NCBI GenBank assembly: GCA_045591315.1
Contig: JAZNSN010000045.1
Location: forward strand, 26,217-90,216
Direction of reading: 5' to 3'
DNA from: HGM04593 sp045591315
Lineage (GTDB): Bacteria > Bacteroidota > Bacteroidia > Bacteroidales > Bacteroidaceae
DNA: 64,000 nt
This document shows positions 41,563-50,938 of the stretch, in pieces; within the stretch, counting starts at the first letter, position 1; the number at the start of each line of letters is the position of its first letter. Under the pieces are notes generated by a model. That model was not told where the DNA came from, ran no database searches, and was given only the letters and a program-made list of their open reading frames with translations. Position numbers and translations under genes: made by a program.

Positions 41563-44046
41563 ATGAAAAGGACACTGATTTCACTACTGCTTATGTTGCC
41601 TCTTGCCATAATGGCACAGACAAGCGGCACCATACGCGGAAAAGTCATTGACAAGGCAAACAATGAACCGTTAGGTTTTGTAACTGTAGCCCTTGTTCCG
41701 TTCGGACAGACAGCCCCTGTAGCCGGCTGCAACACCAACGACGACGGAACATTCGTCATCAACGGCGTAAAAGAGGGCAACTACGACCTGAAGTTCTCAT
41801 TTGTAGGCTATCTGAGCGACAGCCGCAAGATAAGCATCACAGCCGCCGAGAACAAGCGCAATGTAGGCACAATTGTAATGAAAACCGACAGAAAAATGCT
41901 CAAGGAGATTGTTGTTACCGAACAGCGTTCACAGATGAGCTTCGAGATAGACAAGAAGGTATTTACAGTTGACCAGAGCATTGCAGCCACAGGCGGTTCG
42001 GCAAGTGAGGTGCTTGCCGATATTCCTTCGGTAGAAGTAAGCAATGAAGGTACAGTATCGTTGCGCGGAAGCGAGAGTGTTACTGTATGGATAAACGGAA
42101 AGTCAAGCGGACTAACAAGCGACAACCAGGGCGACATATTGCAGCAGATGCCGGCCGGCTCTATCGAGAAGATTGAGGTCATAACAAACCCTTCGGCAAA
42201 ACACTCTCCTGAGGGCACTGCCGGCATAATCAACATCATACTCAAGCGTGACCGAAAGGCCGGATACTACGGCAGCGTACAGGCAGGAGCCGATTCTGAG
42301 GGAGGATACAATGCTGGCGGAAACATAAACTACAGCAGCGGCAAGTTTGACATATACGGTGGATTCAACTACCGCAACATGGAGTTCGAGAACGAGAGCA
42401 CAACAAAAACACGATATTCCGGAGCCCGAAAGAGTTACCAGAACCAGAAGAGCACGGGAAGCCACAATCCGAACAACATATTCGGACGCGCAGGCCTTAC
42501 ATGGCGTTTCACCGAAAAGGACGAACTTTACACAAATCTCATGGCCATGTACGGAAAAGGCAAGCATAATAACCGGATTCTTGCCGAAAGCGGCATTATT
42601 GAGAGCAATGGCAGTTATGGCAAGCCAACTCAAGTCCGCAGACGTAACACATCGCAAGAGGGAAGCCCTCGCATGTACAACATTGAAGTCGGATATACTC
42701 ACCGCTGGAGCGACAGCCATTTTCTGGATTTCTCGATAGGACGTCACCAGTGGAGACAGTTACGTGATGCCGAATACAAGCAAGAAACTGAACTATTGAC
42801 AACAACACCTGCGACTACCCACAAGAGCTACCAGTTCCAGGACGGTGAGAACAAGAGCACCAACACCGAGATAAAACTCGATTATGAGTACAAGATAAAC
42901 GAGAACAATCGTATCGAGGCCGGCTACAAGGCCGACTTCTCCGATGACGACAGTCCGGTAATCACATACACGGACGAGGCACATACACAATTGGACATTG
43001 GGCTTTACAACAAGTTCCGCTACAAGCAGGAGACCCATGCATTCTACGGAACATATTCAGGACGTATAGGCAAACTCGGCTTCCAGATTGGTCTGCGAGG
43101 CGAATACTGGAATGTCAAGACCCGTTCATACGGATATCACGATGAGCAGAGCGGCAAGATACCAGGATTCAGGCAGAAGGACTTCTTCAAGCTCTTCCCC
43201 AGCGCATTCTTAAGCTATGAGATAAGCCAAGGACATGAGATTCAGGTAAACTACACACGCCGCTTACGTCGTCCTTGGGGAGGACAGCTGAACGATTTCA
43301 AGAACATCAGCGACTCGACAAACATATCGTTCGGTAACCCCGACCTTACTCCTGAATACTCCAACGCATACGAGATAAACTACATAAAGAATTGGAAGAA
43401 CCATACCCTTTCTCTATCGGGCTACTACCGTACTACAGAAGATGTGATTGAGCGTATAAGCTACAGCCTGGGAAGGGTTATATACACCACCAACGAAAAT
43501 GTGTCACGTACGGAATCTGCCGGCCTTGAGATTGTAGGAAAGAACAGATTCTTCAAGAAGATAGACATCACTACAACAATAAACCTCTTCTATTATAAAC
43601 TTGACGGTTTCAAATACACAATATACAAACAGACTATCACCGGAGAGTCGGACGAGAACTTCTCATGGAATGCCCGCATGACAGCCAGTCTCATGCTCCC
43701 GTGGGGAGTAACCATGCAAGCTACCGGACGGTATAATGCAAAACGCATTGTGGCACAGGGACACCGCGAGCCCAGCTACTCCCTCGATTTGGGTCTGCGC
43801 AAGGCATTCAACAACAACTGGAGCCTTAGCATCAATGCACGCGACATACTCGACTCACGCGGCTGGCACACAGTGACCGAGAACAGCACCTTCTACCGCG
43901 ATTCCGAGAGTTCTCACGGAGGACGACGCATCGGATTCACCCTGACATACAGCTTCGGCAACATGAAAGCCAAGATGCCTAAACGCAAGCAACAGGAGAT
44001 GCCAGCCAACGGCTACAGCGATATGGACGGTATGGGAGAGATGTAA
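41563..44046 (+). CDS. TonB-dependent receptor-like protein (outer membrane beta-barrel family)
   Basis: An 827-residue outer-membrane protein. The signal peptide (MKRTLISLLLMLPLAIMAQ) is followed by a carboxypeptidase-regulatory-like domain (SGTIRGKVIDKANNEPLGFVTVAL to VGTIVM, about 22-107), then the plug (LKEIVVTEQRSQMSFEIDKKVFTV, VLADIPSVEVSNEGTVSLRGSESVTVWINGK, IEKIEVITNPSAKHSPEGTAGIINIILKR). A 22-strand-type barrel of the OMP_b-brl_3 group ends in GFTLTYSFGN. A Lys/Met-rich tail of ~30 residues after the barrel (MKAKMPKRKQQEMPANGYSD) is unusual. No SusD partner is adjacent, so a role in siderophore, peptide or metal uptake is as likely as glycan uptake. Confidence 0.92.
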   Translation: MKRTLISLLLMLPLAIMAQTSGTIRGKVIDKANNEPLGFVTVALVPFGQTAPVAGCNTNDDGTFVINGVKEGNYDLKFSFVGYLSDSRKISITAAENKRNVGTIVMKTDRKMLKEIVVTEQRSQMSFEIDKKVFTVDQSIAATGGSASEVLADIPSVEVSNEGTVSLRGSESVTVWINGKSSGLTSDNQGDILQQMPAGSIEKIEVITNPSAKHSPEGTAGIINIILKRDRKAGYYGSVQAGADSEGGYNAGGNINYSSGKFDIYGGFNYRNMEFENESTTKTRYSGARKSYQNQKSTGSHNPNNIFGRAGLTWRFTEKDELYTNLMAMYGKGKHNNRILAESGIIESNGSYGKPTQVRRRNTSQEGSPRMYNIEVGYTHRWSDSHFLDFSIGRHQWRQLRDAEYKQETELLTTTPATTHKSYQFQDGENKSTNTEIKLDYEYKINENNRIEAGYKADFSDDDSPVITYTDEAHTQLDIGLYNKFRYKQETHAFYGTYSGRIGKLGFQIGLRGEYWNVKTRSYGYHDEQSGKIPGFRQKDFFKLFPSAFLSYEISQGHEIQVNYTRRLRRPWGGQLNDFKNISDSTNISFGNPDLTPEYSNAYEINYIKNWKNHTLSLSGYYRTTEDVIERISYSLGRVIYTTNENVSRTESAGLEIVGKNRFFKKIDITTTINLFYYKLDGFKYTIYKQTITGESDENFSWNARMTASLMLPWGVTMQATGRYNAKRIVAQGHREPSYSLDLGLRKAFNNNWSLSINARDILDSRGWHTVTENSTFYRDSESSHGGRRIGFTLTYSFGNMKAKMPKRKQQEMPANGYSDMDGMGEM

Positions 44047-44067
44047 CAACAAGTGCAACAATACATT

Positions 44068-44104
44068 AAAGAGCATGCCGCGTTCTTGCCGCGGCATGCT
44101 CTTT
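44068..44104 (+). terminator. Rho-independent terminator after the receptor gene
   Basis: A perfect 15-bp GC-rich stem (44068-44082 with 44090-44104), a 7-nt loop, then a T-rich stretch. Confidence 0.9.
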
Positions 44105-44216
44105 TTATTTGTCTCTTTTTTTATGCAAAAATATTTCTTTGTTTCACAAATGTTTGCGAAATTTGACGTCAGAACGTCCCGAAGGGCAAAAGAAAAAAGT
44201 TATAAAAGACCATAAC

Positions 44217-46070
44217 ATGGCAAACACAGAAGAAAAACAGAAATTGGACCAGATTGTCGTACGCTTCTCCGGAGACTCCGGAGACGGCATGCAGCTGGCC
44301 GGAAACATCTTTTCCACAATTTCGGCAACAGTGGGAAATGACATCTGCACCTTCCCCGACTACCCCGCCGACATACGTGCTCCGCAAGGAGTGCTTACCG
44401 GAGTATCGGGATTCCAGGTACACATCGGAGCCGACAAGGTACTCACACCGGGTGACAAATGCGACATACTTGTCGCGATGAACCCTGCGGCATTGAAGAC
44501 GCAGCACAAGTTCTGCAAGCCGACCGGTGCAATAATCATCGACATCGACTCGTTCACCGGAAAGGACCTTCAGAAAGCCGAGTTCAAGACCGAAGACCCT
44601 ATCGCAGAATTGGGAATAACATGCGAAGTCGTTCCGTGCCCGATTACATCGCTGTGTCAGGAGACGCTCAAGGATAGCGGACTGGACAACAAGAGCATAC
44701 TCCGTTGCAAGAACATGCTTGCTTTGGGACTCGTATGCTGGATATATGACCGCAACCTCACTTTGGCCGAGAACATGCTGCGTACCAAGTTCGCCAAGAA
44801 GCCCGAAATCGCCGAAGCGAACATCAAGGTTCTTCGTGCCGGTTACGACATGGGCCATAACACACATACATCCATTGCCCACACATACAGTGTAGAGAGC
44901 GATGCCGAAAAGAAGAAAGGCCGTTACATGGATATAAACGGCAACAAGGCTACGGCATACGGCCTTATGGCCGCAGCCGAAAAAGCCGGCATGAGACTCT
45001 TCCTGGGCTCATACCCCATTACACCTGCTACAGATATCCTGCATGAGCTTGCAAAGCACAAGTCAATGGGAGTTATAACCATGCAGGCAGAAGACGAGAT
45101 TGCCGGATGTGCTTCGGCTGTAGGTGCCGCATACGCCGGCGCACTTGCATGCACATCGACATCAGGCCCCGGAATATGCCTCAAGAGCGAGGCCATAAAC
45201 CTTGCAGTCATAACAGAGTTGCCATTGGTGATAATCGACGTACAGCGCGGAGGACCATCTACAGGACTCCCCACGAAGAGCGAGCAGACCGACCTGCTTC
45301 AGGCACTTTACGGAAGAAACGGCGAAAGTCCAATTCCTGTCATTGCAGCGACATCTCCGACAAACTGCTTCGATGCCGCATACAACGCATGCAAGATTGC
45401 CGTGGAACACATGACACCGGTCATTCTCTTGAGCGACGCATTCATCGCAAACGGCTCGGCAGCCTGGAAGTTGCCCGACATCAACGGATATCCGGCCATA
45501 GTTCCCCCTTATGTAACACCTGAGATGCAAGGAGAATGGAGCCCTTACAAGCGCAACCCGGAAAATGACGTGCGCTATTGGGCCGTACCGGGCACACCGG
45601 GATTCACACACCGTATAGGCGGACTTGAGAAGAACGCTGCGACAGGCGCCATAAGCAACGACCCTGCAAACCACCACAGCATGGTTGAGGCAAGAGCAAG
45701 GAAAGTTGCAAGAATTGCCGACTATATACCTGAATTGCATGTCGAAGGTCACGAGGATGCCGACCTTCTGATTGTAGGCTTCGGTGGCACTTACGGACAT
45801 CTGTGCGAGGCAATGCAGCAGATGAACAACAATGGCAAGAAAGTTGCCCTTGCGCATTTCGAGTATATAAATCCGTTGCCGCGCAACACCGAGGAGATTC
45901 TAAGGAAGTACAAGAAAATTGTAGTTGCAGAGCAGAACATGGGCCAGTTCGCCGGATATCTGCGAAGCAAGTTCCAGGGAATTGAGCTGTTCCAGCACAA
46001 CGAGGTAAAGGGCCAGCCGTTCGAAGTTGCGGCACTGGTCGATTCATTCACTAAAATCATGGAGGGGTAA
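44217..46070 (+). CDS. korA: 2-oxoacid:ferredoxin oxidoreductase subunit alpha (KorA-like)
   Basis: The large subunit of a CoA-acylating 2-oxoacid:ferredoxin oxidoreductase, most likely 2-oxoglutarate. The gamma domain is fused in front: VVRFSGDSGDGMQLAGNIFSTI to about residue 180. The alpha part then begins near MDINGNKATAYGLMAAAEKAGMRLFLGSYPITPATDILHELA, followed by the region LPLVIIDVQRGGPSTGLPTKSEQTDLLQALYGRNGE. The length of 617 residues fits fused KorA. The ATG at 44217 (MANTEEKQ) is preferred; upstream in-frame codons read through the region next to the terminator. korB follows after 3 nt. It links the TCA branch to ferredoxin, in either direction. Confidence 0.94.
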   Translation: MANTEEKQKLDQIVVRFSGDSGDGMQLAGNIFSTISATVGNDICTFPDYPADIRAPQGVLTGVSGFQVHIGADKVLTPGDKCDILVAMNPAALKTQHKFCKPTGAIIIDIDSFTGKDLQKAEFKTEDPIAELGITCEVVPCPITSLCQETLKDSGLDNKSILRCKNMLALGLVCWIYDRNLTLAENMLRTKFAKKPEIAEANIKVLRAGYDMGHNTHTSIAHTYSVESDAEKKKGRYMDINGNKATAYGLMAAAEKAGMRLFLGSYPITPATDILHELAKHKSMGVITMQAEDEIAGCASAVGAAYAGALACTSTSGPGICLKSEAINLAVITELPLVIIDVQRGGPSTGLPTKSEQTDLLQALYGRNGESPIPVIAATSPTNCFDAAYNACKIAVEHMTPVILLSDAFIANGSAAWKLPDINGYPAIVPPYVTPEMQGEWSPYKRNPENDVRYWAVPGTPGFTHRIGGLEKNAATGAISNDPANHHSMVEARARKVARIADYIPELHVEGHEDADLLIVGFGGTYGHLCEAMQQMNNNGKKVALAHFEYINPLPRNTEEILRKYKKIVVAEQNMGQFAGYLRSKFQGIELFQHNEVKGQPFEVAALVDSFTKIMEG

Positions 46071-46073
46071 GAT

Positions 46074-47078
46074 ATGAGCGAACATACAGCACAAGACTAC
46101 AAGTTCGGACAGCCACGCTGGTGTCCGGGATGCGGTGACCACTCATTCCTGGGTGCATTGCACAAGGCTATGGGCGAACTGGGCGTTGCCCCGCACGACA
46201 TTGCAGTGATTTCGGGTATCGGCTGTTCTTCAAGATTGCCGTACTACATGAACACATACGGTTTCCATACAATACACGGCCGTTCGGCCGCAATAGCGAC
46301 AGGCGCGAAAGTTGCAAACCCCGACCTTACGATATGGCAGGTTTCGGGCGACGGGGACGGCCTTGCCATAGGAGGAAACCATTTCATACATGCGGTACGC
46401 CGTAATATTGACCTGAACATGATTCTGCTCAACAACCGCATATACGGCCTTACAAAGGGACAATATTCGCCTACTTCGGTACGCGGTTTCGTGAGCAAGT
46501 CGTCGCCTTACGGAACAGTCGAGGACCCCTTCCGACCTGCAGAGCTCTGCTTCGGAGCCAGAGGCAACTTCTTTGCCCGTTGCGTTGCCACTGACATGGC
46601 TGCAGCCGTAGGTTGCCTCAAAGCTGCAGCACAGCACAAGGGAGCATCCGTTGTCGAGGTTCTCCAGAACTGCGCCATCTTCAACAACGGCACGCACGAG
46701 AGCGTATATACCAAGGACGGACGTGCCAAGAACGCAATCTACCTTGAGCATGGAAAGCCGATGATTTTCGGTGAAAACAGGGAATTCGGACTTATGCAGG
46801 AGGGATTCGGGCTCAAGGTCGTGAAGATTGGAGAGAACGGCATTACAGAGAATGACATACTGGTACACGATGCACACTGCAAGGACACCACACTGCAGCT
46901 GAAGCTCGCCCTTATGGAAGGCCCGGACTTCCCGATTGCACTCGGTGTGATACGCGATGTCGAAGCTATGACCTACAACGACGCAGTGCATGCACAGGTC
47001 GAGGAGGTGAAGAATGCTAAGAAGTACCACTCGTTCAGCGAACTTCTCGAAACAAACGAAATCTGGGAGATCAAGTAA
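46074..47078 (+). CDS. korB: 2-oxoacid:ferredoxin oxidoreductase subunit beta (KorB-like)
   Basis: The thiamine-diphosphate subunit paired with KorA, 334 residues. It shows RWCPGCGDHSFLGALHKAM and GIGCSSRLPYYMNTYGFHTIHGRSAAIATG. The ThDP-Mg motif is GDGDGLAIGGNHFIHAVRRNIDLNMILLNNRIYGLTKGQ (GDG to NN), and EVLQNCAIFNNGTH lies further on. Cys residues in CPGCGD and CSS are those found in Kor-type beta subunits that bind a 4Fe-4S cluster (family knowledge). The terminator at 47098-47140 follows. Confidence 0.95.
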   Translation: MSEHTAQDYKFGQPRWCPGCGDHSFLGALHKAMGELGVAPHDIAVISGIGCSSRLPYYMNTYGFHTIHGRSAAIATGAKVANPDLTIWQVSGDGDGLAIGGNHFIHAVRRNIDLNMILLNNRIYGLTKGQYSPTSVRGFVSKSSPYGTVEDPFRPAELCFGARGNFFARCVATDMAAAVGCLKAAAQHKGASVVEVLQNCAIFNNGTHESVYTKDGRAKNAIYLEHGKPMIFGENREFGLMQEGFGLKVVKIGENGITENDILVHDAHCKDTTLQLKLALMEGPDFPIALGVIRDVEAMTYNDAVHAQVEEVKNAKKYHSFSELLETNEIWEIK

Positions 47079-47097
47079 TTTGATTTTATATAAAATT

Positions 47098-47140
47098 AAC
47101 AAGCAGGGAAACAGAATCATTCGTTTCTCTGCTTGTTTTT
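47098..47140 (+). terminator. Terminator after korAB
   Basis: AACAAGCAGGGAAAC (47098-47112) pairs with 47123-47137 (one G-T pair), loop 10 nt, followed by TTTTTCTT. Confidence 0.85.
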
Positions 47141-47224
47141 CTTAGAGTATGACAGCATTCTTACGCTTACAATCTGCCAAAAAAGATTTTTTATCTGTCT
47201 TTTCGACAAAAAAACCGCTAAAAA

Positions 47225-47255
47225 TTTCGTACAAACAAAATATTCTGTATTTTTG
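47225..47255 (+). promoter_or_regulatory. Promoter of susC-susD
   Basis: TTTC (47225-47228), 19 nt, TATTTTTG (47248-47255). It predicts a leader of about 110 nt that is A/T-rich and ends with a small GGGG (47341-47344)/CCCC (47353-47356) hairpin 18 nt before the susC ATG, which could affect translation. Confidence 0.6.
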
Positions 47256-47374
47256 AAGTCGGTGCAGATTAGTAAATTATTATTAAAATAATAGAACTTA
47301 AGCAAAAACACACCAAACAGAAGAGATAATCTTAACTCAAGGGGACAATAAACCCCGAATAAAACTAACTTTAT

Positions 47375-50300
47375 ATGAAATTCAAATCGGTTGGAAAGTC
47401 GCTACTAGCGGCAACTGTTTTGGGAATCACAATTTCCTTGACGCCCACTGATGCTTGGGCAGAGACAACCGCCATGCAGCAGCAACAGCAGTATGGCACA
47501 GTTAAAGGTGTCGTAACAGCAGACAACGGCGAAGCCATGTTCGGTGCTGTCGTTTATGTTGTAGGCACAACCAACTCATCGGCCGTTGACTTTGACGGAA
47601 ACTATGAGTTGCAGAACGTAAAAATGGGTTCTACCATCCGTGCAACCCTTATGGGATATACCTGCGACGATCAGGTCTGGAACGGAGGAACACTCAACTT
47701 CGTCATGAAGGAAGAGTCGGAGATGCTTGACGAGATTGTCGTAACAGCCATGGGTATCATGCGTAAGGAGAAGTCTCTTACCTATGCGACACAGCTCCTT
47801 AAGGCCGACGAGCTCATGAAGACACCCGATGCAAACCTCATAAACTCACTTGAGGGTAAGGTATCAGGTATCACAATCACACCGAGTGCCGGTGGTGCCG
47901 GCGGTGCATCAAAGATCACTCTTCGCGGAAACAAGTCTATCATGGGCGACAATGCACCGCTTATCGTTGTCGATGGTGTACCTATGACAAACAGCATCCG
48001 CGGCCAGGTGAGCGATCCTGCAGCTCTGACAAAGTACAGCAGCACAGAAGGCAGCGACCCGCTTTCAATGATTAACCCCGATGACATTGAATCAATGAAC
48101 GTCCTTAAGGGTGCGAATGCAGCAGCCCTCTACGGTTCACGTGCAGCCAACGGTGTCATCATGATTACCACAAAGAAAGGTAGAGAGGGAAAGATGGAAG
48201 TAACATTCAACTCCAGCACAACATTTGACAAGCCTCTGCTTACCCCGGACCTGCAGAATCTGTACGGCGGATACTTCGCCAACAACCAGTCATTGTCAAA
48301 CAACAGTTGGGGTGACCGTCTAAGTGGCAAGGGAAAACATGTATATGAATATGCAGCAGACAAGCAGTATTTCCAGGCAACAGACGAAGAGGGAAAACCG
48401 ATCATGATGAAGGCACACCTCCGCAACTACGCGAATGACGACATCGACGACTTCTACGATTGGGGATTCAACACCACTAATTCGGTTTCAGTTTCCGGCG
48501 GTACAGAAAAGATACAGACATATGCCTCTTTCTCAAACACCCACTCAAAAGGTATGATTGAGACAAACCGTTACAACCGTAACACAATCGCCCTCAGACA
48601 GACATACAAGCCTTGGGAACGCCTCACAATCAACGTGAATGCGAACTACAACCAGGCAAAGACAAAGAACCGTGTCGGCGGCGGTACATTAGGCAACCCG
48701 ATATATCACCTGTACACAGCGCCTCGTGATATTGACATGGGCTATTACAAGAAGAACTACTCCAAGAATGGTCATTGGTGGTCTTCAGGAGATGCTGAAG
48801 GACAAGGTACCCAGACATGGTACGAGGATATGAACGACGGTTGGTTTTTTGAACACCGTGACCATGTGCTTCTTGAAGGACCAATGCAGCAGTATGCATT
48901 CCAGGCTCCAGGAATCAACAACCCGTACTGGCTCAACAACATGAACGGAAGCGAGACCGACGAGGAGCGTTTCTCTGCATCGGTAAATGCCACATTGAAT
49001 ATCCTTAAGGGATTGAATTTCCAGGCACGTGTATCTATCGACCACGCTAAATACCAGAGCGAAGGCGGACGTTACGCAACTACATGGTACGAGAATGAGA
49101 TGTACCGTTACGGAACATACTACCTTGACAAGAGCCGTACAGATGAAATCTACACCGACTACATGCTCTCTTATAATAAGGAGTTCGGAAAGGATTGGGC
49201 ATTCTCTGCAAGTGTCGGCTATGTCGGACACACAATCAAGAGCAGCGCAACGAACACATATATTGGAGCAGCTACAGATGACATGACAAGACAAGGAGAG
49301 ATTAACACCACAGGAATACCGACAAGCGTAAACATGTTCGAGCCTCAGTACGGCAAATCTGGTGCAACATCAAAAAGTGAAAGCAGTAACTGGGACCAGG
49401 CCGCACTCGTTACAGCACAGATAGGCTGGAAAGATGTCATATTCATTGACGGTTCTTACCGTAGAGACTGGTACCGTGCATTCAAGCAGTTCGAATACAC
49501 CGGAACAGACGACAATTACGGCTACTACGGATTCGGTGCAAATGTCATACTCAGCGATATTCTAAAGCTCCCTAAATGGTTTACATATGCAAAGTATCGC
49601 TTGAGCTACTCTGAGGTAGGTAACTCTATTCCTAACGTCCTGTACAACTATGTAGGTACAAACAACGTTCTAGGAACAGCCGGAATAACATCCAGAAACA
49701 GTTTCCTCCCGATACCGGAAAAGACAAAGTCATTCGAGACAGGTCTTGAGATGCAGTTCCTGCGCGATTGCCTTACATTTGACATTACATATTATAATAC
49801 CGCGATGCACAACTCATACCTGGAGGTTATGGGTACAAACGGAAAGCAACAGCCCGTCAACAGCGGTATCATACGTAACCAGGGTATTGAGGTTACACTC
49901 GGATATGATTGGAAGATAAACAAGGACTGGCGCTGGAAAACCTCTGTAAACTTCTCATATAACCACAACAAGATCGAGGAGACAGCAAAAGACAAGTACG
50001 GAAACAGCAAGGACATGGCAACCTCATTTGCCGAAGGCAAGATACAGTTGCTCTACAGAAAGGGTTCTTCATACGGTGACCTTTACATAACAGACTTCAC
50101 ACGCTATAAGGAAGACGTTTATAAATACACAAAGAAAGAGACTGTAATTATTGACCGCATTCCTACAGAAGTTGAGACTACATACTTCAGCAACAAGCCT
50201 GTAAAGGACGAGAGCGGCAAGGTGATAAGCCAGTTGGTAAACAAAGCCGGTGACATCTACATCAATAACGGCAAGCCATCACTCGGCGGTTACGTATCAG

Positions 50301-50896
50301 TAACAGACGGTGGTTCACTTCGCGTACGCGATGCCAACAAGAAGTTCCAGAAGTTTGCCGGCAACGTAAACAGCAAATACCAGCTTTCTTGGTCGAACAC
50401 ATTTACCTATAAGGACTTCTCGCTTTATTTCCTTATCAATGGCCGTATCGGCGGAAAGGTCGTTTCACTTACAGAGGGTTACCTCGACAAGATCGGTTCA
50501 TCCAAGCGCACAGGCGATGCACGTGACTATGCTGAGAGGAACAAGATTTTCACAGAAGACGGACAGAGAGGAATGTACTTGAATGACGGACGCGACCTTG
50601 TTTCCATTGAAGACTATTATACATTTGTGGGTTCAAGCTATGTAGGTGACTATATCTACGACGCGACAAACTTCCGTCTGCGCGAGCTTTCACTTGGCTA
50701 CACATTCCGCAACCTCTTCGGCGAGAACAAGAACCTCAGTTTGTCACTGGTTTGCCGCAATCTGTTCTTTATTTACAAGGATTCTCCGGTTGACCCGGAC
50801 ATATCACTCTCAACAGCCAACGGTCTAGGCGGTATCGATATATTCAACTATCCGTCGGCACGCACATTCGGAGTAAACCTCAAGGTAAATCTCTAA
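47375..50896 (+). CDS. SusC/RagA family TonB-linked outer membrane transporter
   Basis: Imports large oligosaccharides or peptides through the outer membrane, energised by TonB. The 1173-residue protein has an N-terminal signal (MKFKSVGKSLLAATVLGITISL). A carboxypeptidase-regulatory-like domain follows (YGTVKGVVTADNGEAMFGAVVYV to MKEES, about 43-115), then the TonB box region LDEIVVTAMG. The plug has NSLEGKVSGITITPSAGGAGGASKITLRGNKSI, VVDGVPM and DIESMNVLKGANAAALYGSRAANGVIMITTKKG. A long barrel ends in FGVNLKVNL. The short poly-Gln (QQQQQ) after the signal is unusual. The susD partner follows after 42 nt and a GH85-like enzyme lies downstream, which points to an N-glycan fragment as ligand (inference). 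Confidence 0.95.
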   Translation: MKFKSVGKSLLAATVLGITISLTPTDAWAETTAMQQQQQYGTVKGVVTADNGEAMFGAVVYVVGTTNSSAVDFDGNYELQNVKMGSTIRATLMGYTCDDQVWNGGTLNFVMKEESEMLDEIVVTAMGIMRKEKSLTYATQLLKADELMKTPDANLINSLEGKVSGITITPSAGGAGGASKITLRGNKSIMGDNAPLIVVDGVPMTNSIRGQVSDPAALTKYSSTEGSDPLSMINPDDIESMNVLKGANAAALYGSRAANGVIMITTKKGREGKMEVTFNSSTTFDKPLLTPDLQNLYGGYFANNQSLSNNSWGDRLSGKGKHVYEYAADKQYFQATDEEGKPIMMKAHLRNYANDDIDDFYDWGFNTTNSVSVSGGTEKIQTYASFSNTHSKGMIETNRYNRNTIALRQTYKPWERLTINVNANYNQAKTKNRVGGGTLGNPIYHLYTAPRDIDMGYYKKNYSKNGHWWSSGDAEGQGTQTWYEDMNDGWFFEHRDHVLLEGPMQQYAFQAPGINNPYWLNNMNGSETDEERFSASVNATLNILKGLNFQARVSIDHAKYQSEGGRYATTWYENEMYRYGTYYLDKSRTDEIYTDYMLSYNKEFGKDWAFSASVGYVGHTIKSSATNTYIGAATDDMTRQGEINTTGIPTSVNMFEPQYGKSGATSKSESSNWDQAALVTAQIGWKDVIFIDGSYRRDWYRAFKQFEYTGTDDNYGYYGFGANVILSDILKLPKWFTYAKYRLSYSEVGNSIPNVLYNYVGTNNVLGTAGITSRNSFLPIPEKTKSFETGLEMQFLRDCLTFDITYYNTAMHNSYLEVMGTNGKQQPVNSGIIRNQGIEVTLGYDWKINKDWRWKTSVNFSYNHNKIEETAKDKYGNSKDMATSFAEGKIQLLYRKGSSYGDLYITDFTRYKEDVYKYTKKETVIIDRIPTEVETTYFSNKPVKDESGKVISQLVNKAGDIYINNGKPSLGGYVSVTDGGSLRVRDANKKFQKFAGNVNSKYQLSWSNTFTYKDFSLYFLINGRIGGKVVSLTEGYLDKIGSSKRTGDARDYAERNKIFTEDGQRGMYLNDGRDLVSIEDYYTFVGSSYVGDYIYDATNFRLRELSLGYTFRNLFGENKNLSLSLVCRNLFFIYKDSPVDPDISLSTANGLGGIDIFNYPSARTFGVNLKVNL

Positions 50897-50938
50897 ACGA
50901 CAGACAGAACAATAGTTTATTAACAAAAAAGTACGATT

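Noticed and set aside
46230..47120. 296-codon minus-strand frame opposite korB
   Set aside because: Antisense shadow of korB, which has all ThDP motifs.
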